From UBA2136 sp047635695 (GTDB lineage Bacteria; Pseudomonadota; Alphaproteobacteria; UBA2136), in the NCBI GenBank assembly GCA_047635695.1, contig JBLILN010000010.1, positions 1 to 64,000 on the forward strand: a stretch of DNA of 64,000 nt, read 5' to 3'. Each line of letters begins with the position of its first letter. The stretch's first letter is position 1. This document shows positions 1 to 8,182 of this stretch, one piece after another. The position numbers were made by a program, and so were the translations under genes. The notes beneath the pieces are model-generated. The model was given only the letters and a program-made list of their open reading frames with translations. It made no database searches and had not been told where the DNA came from.

Positions 1-206
1 TCACAACCTTTGCTTGGTTGGCCTGTTTACTGCCTTTTTATCCACGTAAAATTCAGGTTGTTTTGGCGCTCACGGCTTGTTTGGTAAGCTTTTCTCGCAT
101 TGGTATTGGTGCGCATTATATGAGTGACGTTGTCTCTGCGGCTGTGTTAGGGTATGTGGTTGGTGTATTGATACGTGATAAGTTGAAGTTAGGGGTAAAA
201 GTATAA
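1..206 (+). CDS. PAP2-family phosphatase, C-terminal part (cut by window start)
   Basis: The reading frame is open from base 3, so the start lies outside the window. The fragment begins TTFAW, which fits the residues after the PSGH motif of PAP2 phosphatases. It then has SRIGIGAHYMSDVVS, matching the third PAP2 motif (SR-x5-H-x3-D with the catalytic histidine). A final hydrophobic helix follows. PAP2 enzymes at the membrane dephosphorylate undecaprenyl pyrophosphate or lipid A-type substrates. It ends 4 bases before an ArnT-like glycosyltransferase, so a shared lipid-linked glycan function is likely. The substrate is unknown. Confidence 0.8.
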   Translation, partial: TTFAWLACLLPFYPRKIQVVLALTACLVSFSRIGIGAHYMSDVVSAAVLGYVVGVLIRDKLKLGVKV

Positions 207-210
207 TAAA

Positions 211-2001
211 ATGAACATAAAAATGAATAAATATAAATTAAGACAATATTTGTCGTCGTTTGTTATGGTGACATTTTGCTTTTTTGCCGTACTTTACTTT
301 TTAGGGCTCTCTAACACAGGTTTATTTGACGTTGATGAAGCTATTTTTGCAGAAGCAAGTTATGAAATGCTTGAAACAGGTGACTATGTTACGCCGCACT
401 ATAATGGTGACCCACGTTACCACAAGCCACCCCTTATTTACTGGCTTCAGGCTGTGTCGATGGATTATTTAGGCAAGGGCGCATTTGCCGCAAGGCTGCC
501 TTCGGCTTTATTTGCCTTTCTTTCCGTTTTTGGCTTTTACCTCTTCCTTTCTGGTATGACAAAAAACAGACGTTTTTCCTTAACGGCCAGTATTATTTTA
601 GGCTGTAATTTATCTTTTCTTATTATTTCACAGGCGGCTACAGCCGACATGGCGCTAAACTTTTTTGTTTTAATGGCAACGCTTGGTTTTATTGCTAATT
701 TATTTGCCCATAGACGTTCACCCATGGCGCCCGTTGTTTTGGGTGTGGTTTTGGGGCTTGCTATGCTGGCCAAAGGGCCTGTTAGTTTAATGGTACCTGC
801 CTTTGTATTGAGCGTCGCTGTTTTCTTGCGCCCCAATATTGTTTACAACTTGAAATGTGTGAACCCTCTTTTTGTGCTTGTGGCTATGGCGGTTACGCTG
901 GTGCCTTGGGTTCAGTTTGTGGTTGACGCTAAGGGTATCGACTTTTTTAGAGAATTTATTATAGTGCATAACCTAGGCCGCTTTACGAGCGCGATGGGTA
1001 ACACACAAAGCGGTTCACCTTTTTATTATGTTGTGGTGCTGATGATTGGTTTTTTCCCTTGGGTTCTATTCTTGCCAGCGGCTATTATGGCGGCATTTAA
1101 AAACTTTTTCACAGGTTTGCGTAGCGACAAAGTGCAAGATGCACTACCAAGCTTGGGCCTTGTTTGGTTCTTGTCTATTTTTATCTTCTTTAGTTTTTCT
1201 GCAACAAAGTTGCCGCATTATATTATTCCTGCTTATGCCGGTGCTGCTTTGATGATCGCCGCGCGTCTTGAAACAATGTATGACAATCCTTTTCCAAAAT
1301 GGAATATCCTATGGATGACACCTGTTATTTTTGTTTTCTCAAGTGTGTTTATACTCTTTAAGTTTGTGCCTGACCTTTTGCTGGGTCGCACAGAAAACTT
1401 GCCGATGGTTATGCAAAAAGCGATAGCATATTTACAGCTTCATTATGGTCTAAAAATAGGTGAAGTTGAAGAGCAAACAAGGTTGGCATTATCGCAAGAT
1501 GTTATGATGAATGCCGCACCGTTTATGTTGGGTATGCTTGTTTTGATTGGTGTGCCACTGGCATTGTTCTTTATGTTTAAACGTAAACGTGTAGGTTTAA
1601 TTGTTTTAAGCTCTGTTTCTGCCATGACATTGCTGCTTGCAAGTTATTGTGTTGTGCCAACGGTGTATAAATTCACGCAGTTGCCTTTAGCAAACATTGG
1701 TGAAAAGATTGGAACAGGCTTTAATAAAGAACATGATCAGCTTTATTTCTTGGCAATCCACCAGCCTTCTGTGCGTTTTGTGAGTGGTGTACCGTTTACA
1801 TCCCTAAGTGACGCATCAGCACTTCTGAAAATAAAAGTAGCAGATCAAGAAGCTGTTTTATGGTTTGTCTTGAAGCAGGAACGCCTTGAAAACCTCAATA
1901 AATATGTACCAAAATCAACAAGTGTAACCTCTTGTGAGGGAGGGTACTGCCTTGTACAATCAAAAATGCTAGACATTAGCCAACACTTAAGAAACCGATA
2001 A
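211..2001 (+). CDS. ArnT-like glycosyltransferase (GT39/GT83 superfamily), integral membrane
   Basis: This 596-residue polytopic protein has the N-terminal pattern of ArnT/PMT-type glycosyltransferases. DVDEAIFAEAS near residue 40 carries the acidic pair expected in the first periplasmic loop, and HKPPLIYWL near residue 70 is the family's second signature. About ten to twelve hydrophobic segments follow, then a periplasmic-type C-terminal domain. Family members move sugars from polyprenyl-phosphate carriers to lipid A, glycans or proteins. It sits between a PAP2 phosphatase and a polyprenyl-phosphate GT2 that could make its donor. A second ATG at 223 is possible, and the Shine-Dalgarno sequence is poor for either start. 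The acceptor cannot be told from sequence. Confidence 0.85.
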   Translation: MNIKMNKYKLRQYLSSFVMVTFCFFAVLYFLGLSNTGLFDVDEAIFAEASYEMLETGDYVTPHYNGDPRYHKPPLIYWLQAVSMDYLGKGAFAARLPSALFAFLSVFGFYLFLSGMTKNRRFSLTASIILGCNLSFLIISQAATADMALNFFVLMATLGFIANLFAHRRSPMAPVVLGVVLGLAMLAKGPVSLMVPAFVLSVAVFLRPNIVYNLKCVNPLFVLVAMAVTLVPWVQFVVDAKGIDFFREFIIVHNLGRFTSAMGNTQSGSPFYYVVVLMIGFFPWVLFLPAAIMAAFKNFFTGLRSDKVQDALPSLGLVWFLSIFIFFSFSATKLPHYIIPAYAGAALMIAARLETMYDNPFPKWNILWMTPVIFVFSSVFILFKFVPDLLLGRTENLPMVMQKAIAYLQLHYGLKIGEVEEQTRLALSQDVMMNAAPFMLGMLVLIGVPLALFFMFKRKRVGLIVLSSVSAMTLLLASYCVVPTVYKFTQLPLANIGEKIGTGFNKEHDQLYFLAIHQPSVRFVSGVPFTSLSDASALLKIKVADQEAVLWFVLKQERLENLNKYVPKSTSVTSCEGGYCLVQSKMLDISQHLRNR

Positions 2002-2013
2002 GGATAAAAAAAT

Positions 2014-3114
2014 ATGAGTTCATTAGATGTATCAATTATTGTTCCAATTTACAACGAAGAAGAAACGTTACCGCACCTGCTAAGCCGTGTTGCTGAAGTT
2101 ATGCGTGCAACCGACTATAAATGGGAGCTCTTATGTATTGATGATGGTTCAACCGACGACAGTGGTGTGATTATGGAAGGCCTTAAAAAGGATTACCCAG
2201 AATTTAAACCATTGTACCAAAGCCGTAATTATGGGCAAACAGCGGCAATGCAGGCTGGTTTTGACCATGCAACGGGTGATGTCTTTGTGACCATGGACGG
2301 TGATCTGCAAAATGACCCTTGTGACATTCCTATGATGCTTGAAGTGATGACAGCAGAAGGTGCTGACATTGTTTCTGGCTGGCGTAAAAACCGTAAAGAT
2401 GACGGTTTCCGTAATTTCCTTTCCCGCACAGCGAATAAACTGGTGGCGAAGATGACAGAAGTATCCCTGCATGACACAGGCTGTTCTTTAAAGGCTTATC
2501 GCCGTGAAGTGATGGAAAACATGCGTATTTATGGTGAGCTTCACCGTTTTATCCCTGCTGTTGTTTCACAGTTTGGTGCTAAAGTTGTAGAGGTTGAAGT
2601 GACCCATCATGCGCGTGCTTTTGGTGAATCAAAATACGGCAATATGGGGCGTATGTTCCGTGTGGTTCTTGACCTTATCTTACTTAAGTTCCTCTTGCGT
2701 TATATTAACCGTCCGATGCATGCCTTTGGTATGACAGGACTTGCCTGTTTAATGCCTGGTGGCCTTATTTTGGCTTACATGACGCTGATTAAACTGTTTG
2801 GTGCGGACATTGGCCAACGTCCACTATTGGTGGCGGGCGTGATGCTTGTCTTGATGGGTGTACAGCTCATTGGCATGGGTGTGTTGGGTGAATTGCTTGT
2901 CCGTATATATCATGAGCCAGAAGGGCGCAAACAGTATGTATTGCGTCAAAAGCCACGTGTGAATATGAAGCCGAAAGTGGTTAAAAAAACGGCAGCGCAA
3001 AAAACAGCCTCTGTTAAAAAAGCTGTGGTTAAAAAACCTGCAGTTAAGAAGGCTACGCCTAAAAAGGCAGTTAAAAAAGCACCTGCAAAAAAAGCTGCCG
3101 TGAAGAAAAAATAA
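2014..3114 (+). CDS. Polyprenyl-phosphate glycosyltransferase (GT2, ArnC/GtrB/DPM1-like) with Lys/Ala-rich tail
   Basis: Residues 5-230 are a GT-A fold GT2 domain: VPIYNEEETLP at the N terminus, CIDDGSTDDS, and MDGDLQNDP as the DxD metal site. Two membrane helices follow at about 235-260 and 268-295, the architecture of ArnC, GtrB and DPM1 enzymes that load a sugar onto undecaprenyl phosphate. The upstream ArnT-like protein is a plausible user of that product. Residues from about 313 to 366 form a histone H1/AlgP-like tail of repeated VKK, AKK and PKK units, which is not part of the enzyme family. The downstream gene is convergent and shares a bidirectional terminator. Confidence 0.88.
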   Translation: MSSLDVSIIVPIYNEEETLPHLLSRVAEVMRATDYKWELLCIDDGSTDDSGVIMEGLKKDYPEFKPLYQSRNYGQTAAMQAGFDHATGDVFVTMDGDLQNDPCDIPMMLEVMTAEGADIVSGWRKNRKDDGFRNFLSRTANKLVAKMTEVSLHDTGCSLKAYRREVMENMRIYGELHRFIPAVVSQFGAKVVEVEVTHHARAFGESKYGNMGRMFRVVLDLILLKFLLRYINRPMHAFGMTGLACLMPGGLILAYMTLIKLFGADIGQRPLLVAGVMLVLMGVQLIGMGVLGELLVRIYHEPEGRKQYVLRQKPRVNMKPKVVKKTAAQKTASVKKAVVKKPAVKKATPKKAVKKAPAKKAAVKKK

Positions 3115-3166
3115 AATGATAGTGGGTGCTGCGTTATTGTATGTACACGCATTGAAATATTATATT

Positions 3167-3199
3167 AAAAAAAAGCCTCCGTATTGGAGGCTTTTTTTT
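3167..3199. terminator. Bidirectional intrinsic terminator
   Basis: GCCTCC and GGAGGC arms are flanked by an A tract on the left and a T tract on the right. It lies between the ends of the convergent GT2 and glyoxalase genes and can serve both strands. Confidence 0.85.
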
Positions 3200-3593
3200 A
3201 TCGAGATTTCCCTGCACCAAGAATTTCAATTTTGTAGCCGTCGGGGTCTTCGATGAAGGCTAGTACAATGTTCGACCCTGCCATAGGGCCTGCAGGTCTG
3301 CAAATTGTAACGCCATTTGCATGCGCTTTGTCGCAGAAGCCATAAACATCATCTACCTCAATGGCGATGTGGCCGTAAGCATTTCCTATGTTATAAGCTT
3401 CTGTGTTGTCCCAATTATGGGTAAGTTCTATCACGGTACTTTCTTGTTCATTGCTGTACCCTAAAAAGGCTAAGGTAAAGCGCCCTGTGTCATTCTCAAG
3501 CTTTCTTAAAAGTCTCATACCCAAGATGTCTTGGTAAAACTGTATAGATACTGCCAGGTCTTTAACGCGTAGCATGGTGTGAAGTAGTTTCAT
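3198..3593 (-). CDS. gloA: Lactoylglutathione lyase (glyoxalase I)
   Basis: This VOC-fold enzyme isomerises the hemithioacetal of methylglyoxal and glutathione to S-lactoylglutathione. At 131 residues it has the length of bacterial single-unit glyoxalase I. The four metal ligands of the nickel-type enzyme are visible as His5, Glu56, His75 and Glu123, the last inside the family signature EDPDGYKIE. The next enzyme of the pathway, gloB, is encoded at 37.3 kb. The stop codon falls in the A/T tract of the shared terminator. Confidence 0.93.
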   Translation of the reverse strand: MKLLHTMLRVKDLAVSIQFYQDILGMRLLRKLENDTGRFTLAFLGYSNEQESTVIELTHNWDNTEAYNIGNAYGHIAIEVDDVYGFCDKAHANGVTICRPAGPMAGSNIVLAFIEDPDGYKIEILGAGKSR

Positions 3594-3685
3594 GTGTATG
3601 TGGTTCTTTCATTTTTTTTGGCTTGTTATTGTTTTAGCATAAAGAGCCTTTCGCTGTGAAGGGGCATTAAAATATTAAGGTATGC

Positions 3686-3716
3686 ATAAAAAAAGAACCT
3701 TAAAAGGTTCTTTTTA
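3686..3716 (-). terminator. Intrinsic terminator
   Basis: AGAACCT and AGGTTCT arms lie in A and T tracts. It sits just past the stop of the leftward membrane protein gene at 3727. Confidence 0.75.
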
Positions 3717-3726
3717 ATACGTTGGG

Positions 3727-4131
3727 TTAGTTTTCTGTGCTTATGGCCTTTTCTTTTTTAATTTTACGGTTGTAGTAAAGGAGCATTAAAATGATAAAGA
3801 GCAGGCAGGAGGTGATTATACCTATGCCTCCAAAAGGTAGGCCTGTCAAACAGCCTAAAGCAAAAGCGATACGATAGTGCTTCTTATAAAAGGAATTTTC
3901 ATTACCTTTGTAGTAATTGTTAAAATCTACAAGTTTTTCAGCGCAATAGACGGTTAGAAATGATATCCCTATGAGCTTTACCATGTTTTGATCTCCTGTT
4001 GTAAACACAAGTATAATGAACAAAATAATCGCCATGATGATCATTAAATCAATACTACCCTTATCAAGGGTTATGGCGGGGTTGTAGTTTGGGTCACCTT
4101 TGTCTTTGAATACCATATTATATATATTCAT
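3727..4131 (-). CDS. Hypothetical membrane protein
   Basis: I do not recognise this 134-residue protein. It has a short polar N terminus and about four hydrophobic stretches, near residues 28-45, 50-63, 86-100 and 101-118. A lysine-rich cytoplasmic-type C terminus follows. It has its own terminator downstream. It lies between glyoxalase and an FTR1-type iron permease, but a 200-base gap and a terminator separate it from the permease, so joint function is not supported. Confidence 0.55.
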   Translation of the reverse strand: MNIYNMVFKDKGDPNYNPAITLDKGSIDLMIIMAIILFIILVFTTGDQNMVKLIGISFLTVYCAEKLVDFNNYYKGNENSFYKKHYRIAFALGCLTGLPFGGIGIITSCLLFIILMLLYYNRKIKKEKAISTEN

Positions 4132-4289
4132 AGTGTCTGTGCCTCTAAGTTTTTGTTTGAATGTTTTTTAAGTTTATTAAGGATAATCATGCTCCTGTAA
4201 ATATGGCGAAATGCCATGAAAAAGAAATGTGTTACATGTATTATGTATATAAATAATGCCTATGCGTTTGTTTTTCAAGTGGTTTGTAT

Positions 4290-4322
4290 AAAAAAAAGAA
4301 CCTATTAAAGGCTCTTTTTTTT
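4290..4322 (-). terminator. Intrinsic terminator (imperfect stem)
   Basis: Near-complementary arms AAGAACCT and AGGCTCTT, with one mismatch, lie between A and T tracts. It is just past the stop of the leftward FTR1-family gene. Confidence 0.65.
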
Positions 4323-4344
4323 CTGCCTGTGGTTGGTGGTTTAT

Positions 4345-5118
4345 TTAAGCACTGGCTATCTTGTTTGAAGATAACTTGTTTTTAAACATCGTCACTGCAA
4401 GCCACATGCAAGGCACTATTACGAGGCCGTAAGCAAAGGTGAAATCGTAGATAGCGTTTTTCTTCAGTGGTTTAATGATGGAGTGCCAGTAGTCATTATC
4501 AATTGGTAAAAAGGCTGTTTCGGTGATTTCATAAAAACCGTAAACCATCAAATTGATAGAAAACATAATTAGGAATATTGCCGTAACCTGCATAAATAAC
4601 TTCAAGTTGATCAGATGGGCGTTCTTTATCCATAAATAGCCAATAACAATCGCTAATGACATACCTAAAAATGCGCCTGTCATAAGTTTTGATGTATCTG
4701 TTTGTGCGGATAGTGTACCAATTAATAGGGCGGCCTCCATGCCTTCACGTGTGATCATAAGTGTCGTGAACATGAAGATACCAACAAAGGCCATTATATT
4801 TTCTTTATTGATATGCTTATCAATAGACCTATGTATAACCTTCCCCATGTGTTTGCCAGCTTTAAGCATAGTGAATGTGAGACTAATAACCATAACGCCT
4901 GCAATGAGTGCGGCAATGCCTTCGGTCAGAGGATTAACAACTTGTTTGCCGAGCCATAGACCAAAAATGAGAGACAGTACAACGGCTGTGGCGATACCAG
5001 CGTAAACTGGCTTCTTTAACTGCTCGCGTTCGCTAATTTCCAGATATGAAAGGGTGATGGCGATAATGAGGAAGGCCTCTAGCGCTTCGCGGAAGATTAT
5101 GACAAGCGTTTCAAACAT
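4345..5118 (-). CDS. FTR1-family iron permease
   Basis: This polytopic protein carries both iron-binding RExxE-type motifs of the FTR1/EfeU family: REALEA near the N terminus and TREGMEAALL near residue 125. About seven membrane helices are apparent. Family members import iron, usually with a partner oxidase or periplasmic protein, but no EfeO or EfeB gene is adjacent. I chose the ATG at 5118 because it directly precedes MFETLVIIF, the normal FTR1 N terminus, and has AAGG upstream. An in-frame ATG at 5166 would add 16 polar residues. Iron regulation is plausible, but I see no clear Fur box. Confidence 0.88.
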   Translation of the reverse strand: MFETLVIIFREALEAFLIIAITLSYLEISEREQLKKPVYAGIATAVVLSLIFGLWLGKQVVNPLTEGIAALIAGVMVISLTFTMLKAGKHMGKVIHRSIDKHINKENIMAFVGIFMFTTLMITREGMEAALLIGTLSAQTDTSKLMTGAFLGMSLAIVIGYLWIKNAHLINLKLFMQVTAIFLIMFSINLMVYGFYEITETAFLPIDNDYWHSIIKPLKKNAIYDFTFAYGLVIVPCMWLAVTMFKNKLSSNKIASA

Positions 5119-5205
5119 GTTATTTTTGCCTTTATGTTTATATTGGGTTTTTATAATAACACCCACCCTTAACCACAGAAAAGCATTAAGTTATGCTTAT
5201 GCATA

Positions 5206-5232
5206 AAAAGAACCCCGCTTTAAAGCGGGGTT
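5206..5232 (-). terminator. Intrinsic terminator
   Basis: A perfect palindrome with arms AACCCCGCTTT and AAAGCGGGGTT at 5211-5232. A T tract follows on the minus strand. It would end a leftward transcript from the small gene at 5351-5560. Confidence 0.75.
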
Positions 5233-5350
5233 AAAAATATATTTGAAACTTATTGAGGGAAGCTTCGTTTGTCATCTTATAGCGATTCTAGGAGCCAACT
5301 TTTACCCAGTACCCAGCAATACTAAAGTATTGCGATTTTTAAATTTGCCT

Positions 5351-5560
5351 TTACCCTTTCTGTTGTTGTCGTTTTTGTACAATGCGGTCTGTGAACTTAC
5401 TTGTTATGGGCGCTTTCGTTACATTGTGAGTGTTAGAGAGTGATTCCTTTGCCGTAGGTTCTTCTATATAAGTGAAGTCCTTCGAGGTAATAACATCCAT
5501 TTCATCAAGCCCATAAATTATAAAAGTGCCAAGGATAGCTGTGAAACAAAGTTTTAGCAT
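5351..5560 (-). CDS. Hypothetical small protein with N-terminal hydrophobic segment
   Basis: This 69-residue open frame has one hydrophobic stretch at about residues 2-18 and a polar, lysine/glutamine-rich tail. It has no recognisable domain. Support comes from an AAAGAG ribosome binding site upstream of the ATG and a strong terminator about 120 bases past the stop. It may be membrane-anchored or secreted. Confidence 0.45.
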   Translation of the reverse strand: MLKLCFTAILGTFIIYGLDEMDVITSKDFTYIEEPTAKESLSNTHNVTKAPITSKFTDRIVQKRQQQKG

Positions 5561-6058
5561 GGCATCTCTTTCATTATTATTATTGTTGTCGTTTTTATTT
5601 TTTCTTGTAGTTTTAAATCAATTCAAAATTGCACTTTTGTTCCGAGGATAAACCAAGGGTGGTTTTGCTACATATTGTTATATTGGGGGGCACTATATTT
5701 TAACTGACACTTAATATTAAATTACGCACTGCATTGTCAGTTCTAGCTGTATATTGCCCATAAAACAGCGGTTTATAGGCAATGTTTATAATGAGGCGTT
5801 GTCAGTTTTGTCTTTTTGACAGTGTTGGTACATGGTTGTAATTGGTGATATTGATTGTTTTGTTTATGATGTAAAAATGGATAAAAACATAATAAGTTTA
5901 TAAAAATATACGCTTTCCTTAAAAAATATGTAGACAACTTCCCCTACATCATGTAAATAGTGCGGTGGACGATAACGTTTTTCGGCTTATATCTATATAA
6001 AGGTTAAGCATCGTCTTTGAAAATTTTTGTTGAAACTAGGTAGAACAGGTAAATTAAT
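5561..6058. other. Long intergenic region upstream of rplU
   Basis: There is no convincing gene in these 498 bases. The stretch is very AT-rich. It has several copies of TGTCAGTT or its complement (near 5704, 5735, 5809 and as TTGACAGTG at 5816), a promoter-like pair at 5931-5959 and the rplU leader. The length suggests a regulated upstream region for the ribosomal protein operon. Confidence 0.5.
5931..5959 (+). promoter_or_regulatory. Candidate sigma-70 promoter for rplU-rpmA
   Basis: TAGACA and TAAATA are separated by 17 bases, about 100 bases upstream of the rplU start. The match to consensus is moderate. TTGACA at 5816 is an alternative -35 but has a poor -10. Confidence 0.35.
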
Positions 6059-6439
6059 ATGTACGCAATATTGAAATGCGGCGGTAAGCAAATCAAAGTT
6101 TCTAAGGGCGATACTGTCCTTGTGGAACGTCTTACTGGCGAACAAGGTGAAAAAGTAACTTTGGATGACGTCCTTCTAATCGCTGATGGCGAAAAACTAA
6201 CAGTTGGTACGCCAGTGGTTGAAGGCGCAACGGTTACAGCAACCATTGCAGAACAAATTCGTGATAAAAAAGTTATTATATTTAAGAAAAAACGCCGTCA
6301 AGGTTATAAGCGTAAAAAAGGTCACCGTCAGTACCTTACTGTTCTTAAGATTGAAGAGATTTCTGCTAAAGCCACAGCTAAAAAAGCTGCACCGGCTAAA
6401 GCTAAAACAGCAACAACTAAGGCTGCTAAAGAAGCGTAA
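6059..6439 (+). CDS. rplU: 50S ribosomal protein L21
   Basis: The protein begins MYAILKCGGKQIKVSKGD, the standard L21 N terminus. It carries the KKRRQGYKRKKGHRQ rRNA-binding loop near residues 78-93. The core is about 103 residues, and the remaining 23 or so are an alanine/lysine tail, as in many alphaproteobacterial L21 proteins. L21 binds 23S rRNA in the large subunit. It is followed 40 bases later by rpmA, which has a strong ribosome binding site. Confidence 0.97.
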   Translation: MYAILKCGGKQIKVSKGDTVLVERLTGEQGEKVTLDDVLLIADGEKLTVGTPVVEGATVTATIAEQIRDKKVIIFKKKRRQGYKRKKGHRQYLTVLKIEEISAKATAKKAAPAKAKTATTKAAKEA

Positions 6440-6479
6440 GTTTCTTGAAGCATTCTTAAATTTATAGGAGAGTAAATCA

Positions 6480-6737
6480 ATGTCTCATAAAAAAGCAGGT
6501 GGTTCTACAGCCAACGGACGTAGCACAGAAGGTCGTCGCCTTGGTGTGAAGAAATTCGGTGGAGAAGTTGTTATCCCAGGTAACATCATCATCCGTCAAC
6601 GTGGTACTAAATGGCACCCAGGGAAAAACGTCGGTATTGGTAAAGACCATACGATCTTTTCTCTCATAGAAGGTAGCGTTCACTTCAAAACAGGTTTTAA
6701 AAACCGTACGTTTGTTTCAGTTGAAGCTTCTGTGTAA
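6480..6737 (+). CDS. rpmA: 50S ribosomal protein L27
   Basis: The N terminus MSHKKAGGSTANGR is diagnostic for L27, whose N-terminal arm reaches toward the peptidyl transferase centre. Length is the usual 85 residues. TAGGAGAG lies just upstream of the start. It is second in the rplU-rpmA operon and followed by an intrinsic terminator. obgE, often next in this group, is displaced by a separate gene. Confidence 0.97.
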   Translation: MSHKKAGGSTANGRSTEGRRLGVKKFGGEVVIPGNIIIRQRGTKWHPGKNVGIGKDHTIFSLIEGSVHFKTGFKNRTFVSVEASV

Positions 6738-6753
6738 GTTATTACCGTTCTTT

Positions 6754-6785
6754 AAAAATAGGTGCCTAACGGTGCCTATTTTTTT
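6754..6785 (+). terminator. Intrinsic terminator of rplU-rpmA
   Basis: AAAAATAGG pairs with CCTATTTTT, extended inward by two GU and two GC pairs around a TAAC loop. A T run follows. Confidence 0.8.
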
Positions 6786-6886
6786 GCTTAAATAGTGCGG
6801 GTTATTTTTTTATTAGCTGCTCGCTAACTTGCGCCAACGTTTTTTTCCAATGGCGGAATAATGAATAAAGAATCTGTGTCGACTTT

Positions 6887-6912
6887 AAAAGGGCTTCGGT
6901 CCTTTTTTTTCT
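6887..6912 (+). terminator. Intrinsic terminator with TTCG tetraloop
   Basis: AAAAGGGC and GTCCTTTT arms enclose a TTCG loop, followed by a T run. It lies 100 bases before the next start codon and after the rpmA terminator. It could be a back-up terminator or an attenuator in the leader of the next gene. Confidence 0.65.
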
Positions 6913-6990
6913 TGCGTCAATGCAGTTATTTAGTTAGCTTGTGGTGAAAGTATGCCTTTATTTAGAAGGCAAAACCTTATTTCCCTTTTT

Positions 6991-7005
6991 AACCTCTTGG
7001 AGGTT
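6991..7005 (+). promoter_or_regulatory. Hairpin that contains the ribosome binding site
   Basis: AACCTC-TTG-GAGGTT is a perfect 6-bp hairpin. Its right arm holds the GGAGG Shine-Dalgarno sequence for the start at 7012. This arrangement could limit translation initiation. Confidence 0.5.
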
Positions 7006-7011
7006 ACCCTT

Positions 7012-7956
7012 ATGAACTATAAAAAATTATTTTTATATTGCAAAAACTTATGTGCAAGTAATTTACTTGTACATATCAATCAAGCAGAACTTAAAGAAGT
7101 CGCTTGTAGTATTCAGGCAGGTTCAGCACCCAATTGGGACTGGTACTTACCAAAGGAATTACAAATTGGCCAAATTAAAGAAGTGCGCGCCGCTGATGTG
7201 GCTTATTTCTTATTTGTAACAACTGCCATTAATTTTTGTTATTGGACAAAAGACGAAAATGGCTTTAACCATTGGTGCTACCAAGGCAACCCTAAACTTA
7301 AAGGTTCTTCAGGTATGGCACAAATGATGGTTGATTTTTATAACGCTGGTCAGTTTCCTGGTGTTCATTTAAATGAAAGTGAAACGCTGTCTTTTTATGA
7401 AAAAGCCTTAACCGACTTGTCTATACCTTATGCGCGTCAGCGTGCGGAGGTCATGGCAACACTCGCTGATGTTGGAAAATTCAAAACATTTCTTGCACGT
7501 AGTTACTTTATTCATGACGGTTCTTATACTTTTACAACAGAAACAGCTGCCGAGCTGGCACGCTTGTATGGTCATGCTTATGGCGACGCTTTCCTTAAAA
7601 AGGCTCAGCTTTTTTATGGCATGCTTGCGGCTAATTTTAATGCCCGTTCTTGGGCTGTGGATACTGAACTAACAGCTTACGCTGACTACCGTATTCCGCA
7701 GGTCTTGCGTCATATGGGGGTGCTTGAGTATGACGATGCTTTGGCATTGGTTGTAGATAGCGAAACATTGATAGACAAGTGTGGCCCTATGGAAAAATTC
7801 ATTCGGGCAGCCACCGTCATTGCTTGTCAGCAACTTGCTAAAGAGGCTGGTGTGACTGAGGCTGATGTAAATGCGTATTTATTCTTAAAAACACGTGATC
7901 AGGCGTTTATGAACGGTATTGCGCCTTTTCACCTTTGTGTCACCATTGACTATTAG
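7012..7956 (+). CDS. Queuosine salvage (Qng1/DUF2419)-like protein
   Basis: This soluble protein of about 314 residues resembles the queuosine salvage family (DUF2419), which releases queuine from queuosine nucleotides. It has ATAINFCYW near residue 70 with WCYQGNPKLKGSSG following. Near residue 225 it has YADYRIPQVLRHMG, close to the family's DYR-x-PQ-x-L region. The call rests on motif memory, not a search. I chose the ATG at 7012 because GGAGG precedes it by about 8 bases; an in-frame ATG at 6952 lacks a good site. Terminators on both sides make it a single-gene unit between rpmA and obgE, a pair that is often adjacent. Confidence 0.6.
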   Translation: MNYKKLFLYCKNLCASNLLVHINQAELKEVACSIQAGSAPNWDWYLPKELQIGQIKEVRAADVAYFLFVTTAINFCYWTKDENGFNHWCYQGNPKLKGSSGMAQMMVDFYNAGQFPGVHLNESETLSFYEKALTDLSIPYARQRAEVMATLADVGKFKTFLARSYFIHDGSYTFTTETAAELARLYGHAYGDAFLKKAQLFYGMLAANFNARSWAVDTELTAYADYRIPQVLRHMGVLEYDDALALVVDSETLIDKCGPMEKFIRAATVIACQQLAKEAGVTEADVNAYLFLKTRDQAFMNGIAPFHLCVTIDY

Positions 7957-7977
7957 TGAGTTGGTTAATAGCGTATT

Positions 7978-8007
7978 AAAAAAGCACCTTTAAGGGTGCT
8001 TTTTTTC
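7978..8007 (+). terminator. Intrinsic terminator
   Basis: AAAGCACC and GGTGCTTT arms with a T run. It belongs to the GCACC/GGTGC terminator set repeated through the window. Confidence 0.8.
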
Positions 8008-8182
8008 GTGTAGTGGTCTCGGTCCATTTATTCAAGACGTCATTATTTTGTTGGACTTGCGTTATTTATCAACTAAAGGCAATAAAAGCTTGAATGTATA
8101 CACGGTTTGGGTTAAAACCACATGATGTGGCTTTTATAAGGCCATTTTTATAATTTATTAATGTTAAAGGGTCAGCAATCTT

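Noticed and set aside
5243..5443. Rightward open frame of 66 codons
   Set aside because: It has no ribosome binding site and poor composition. It lies antisense to the better supported small gene at 5351-5560.
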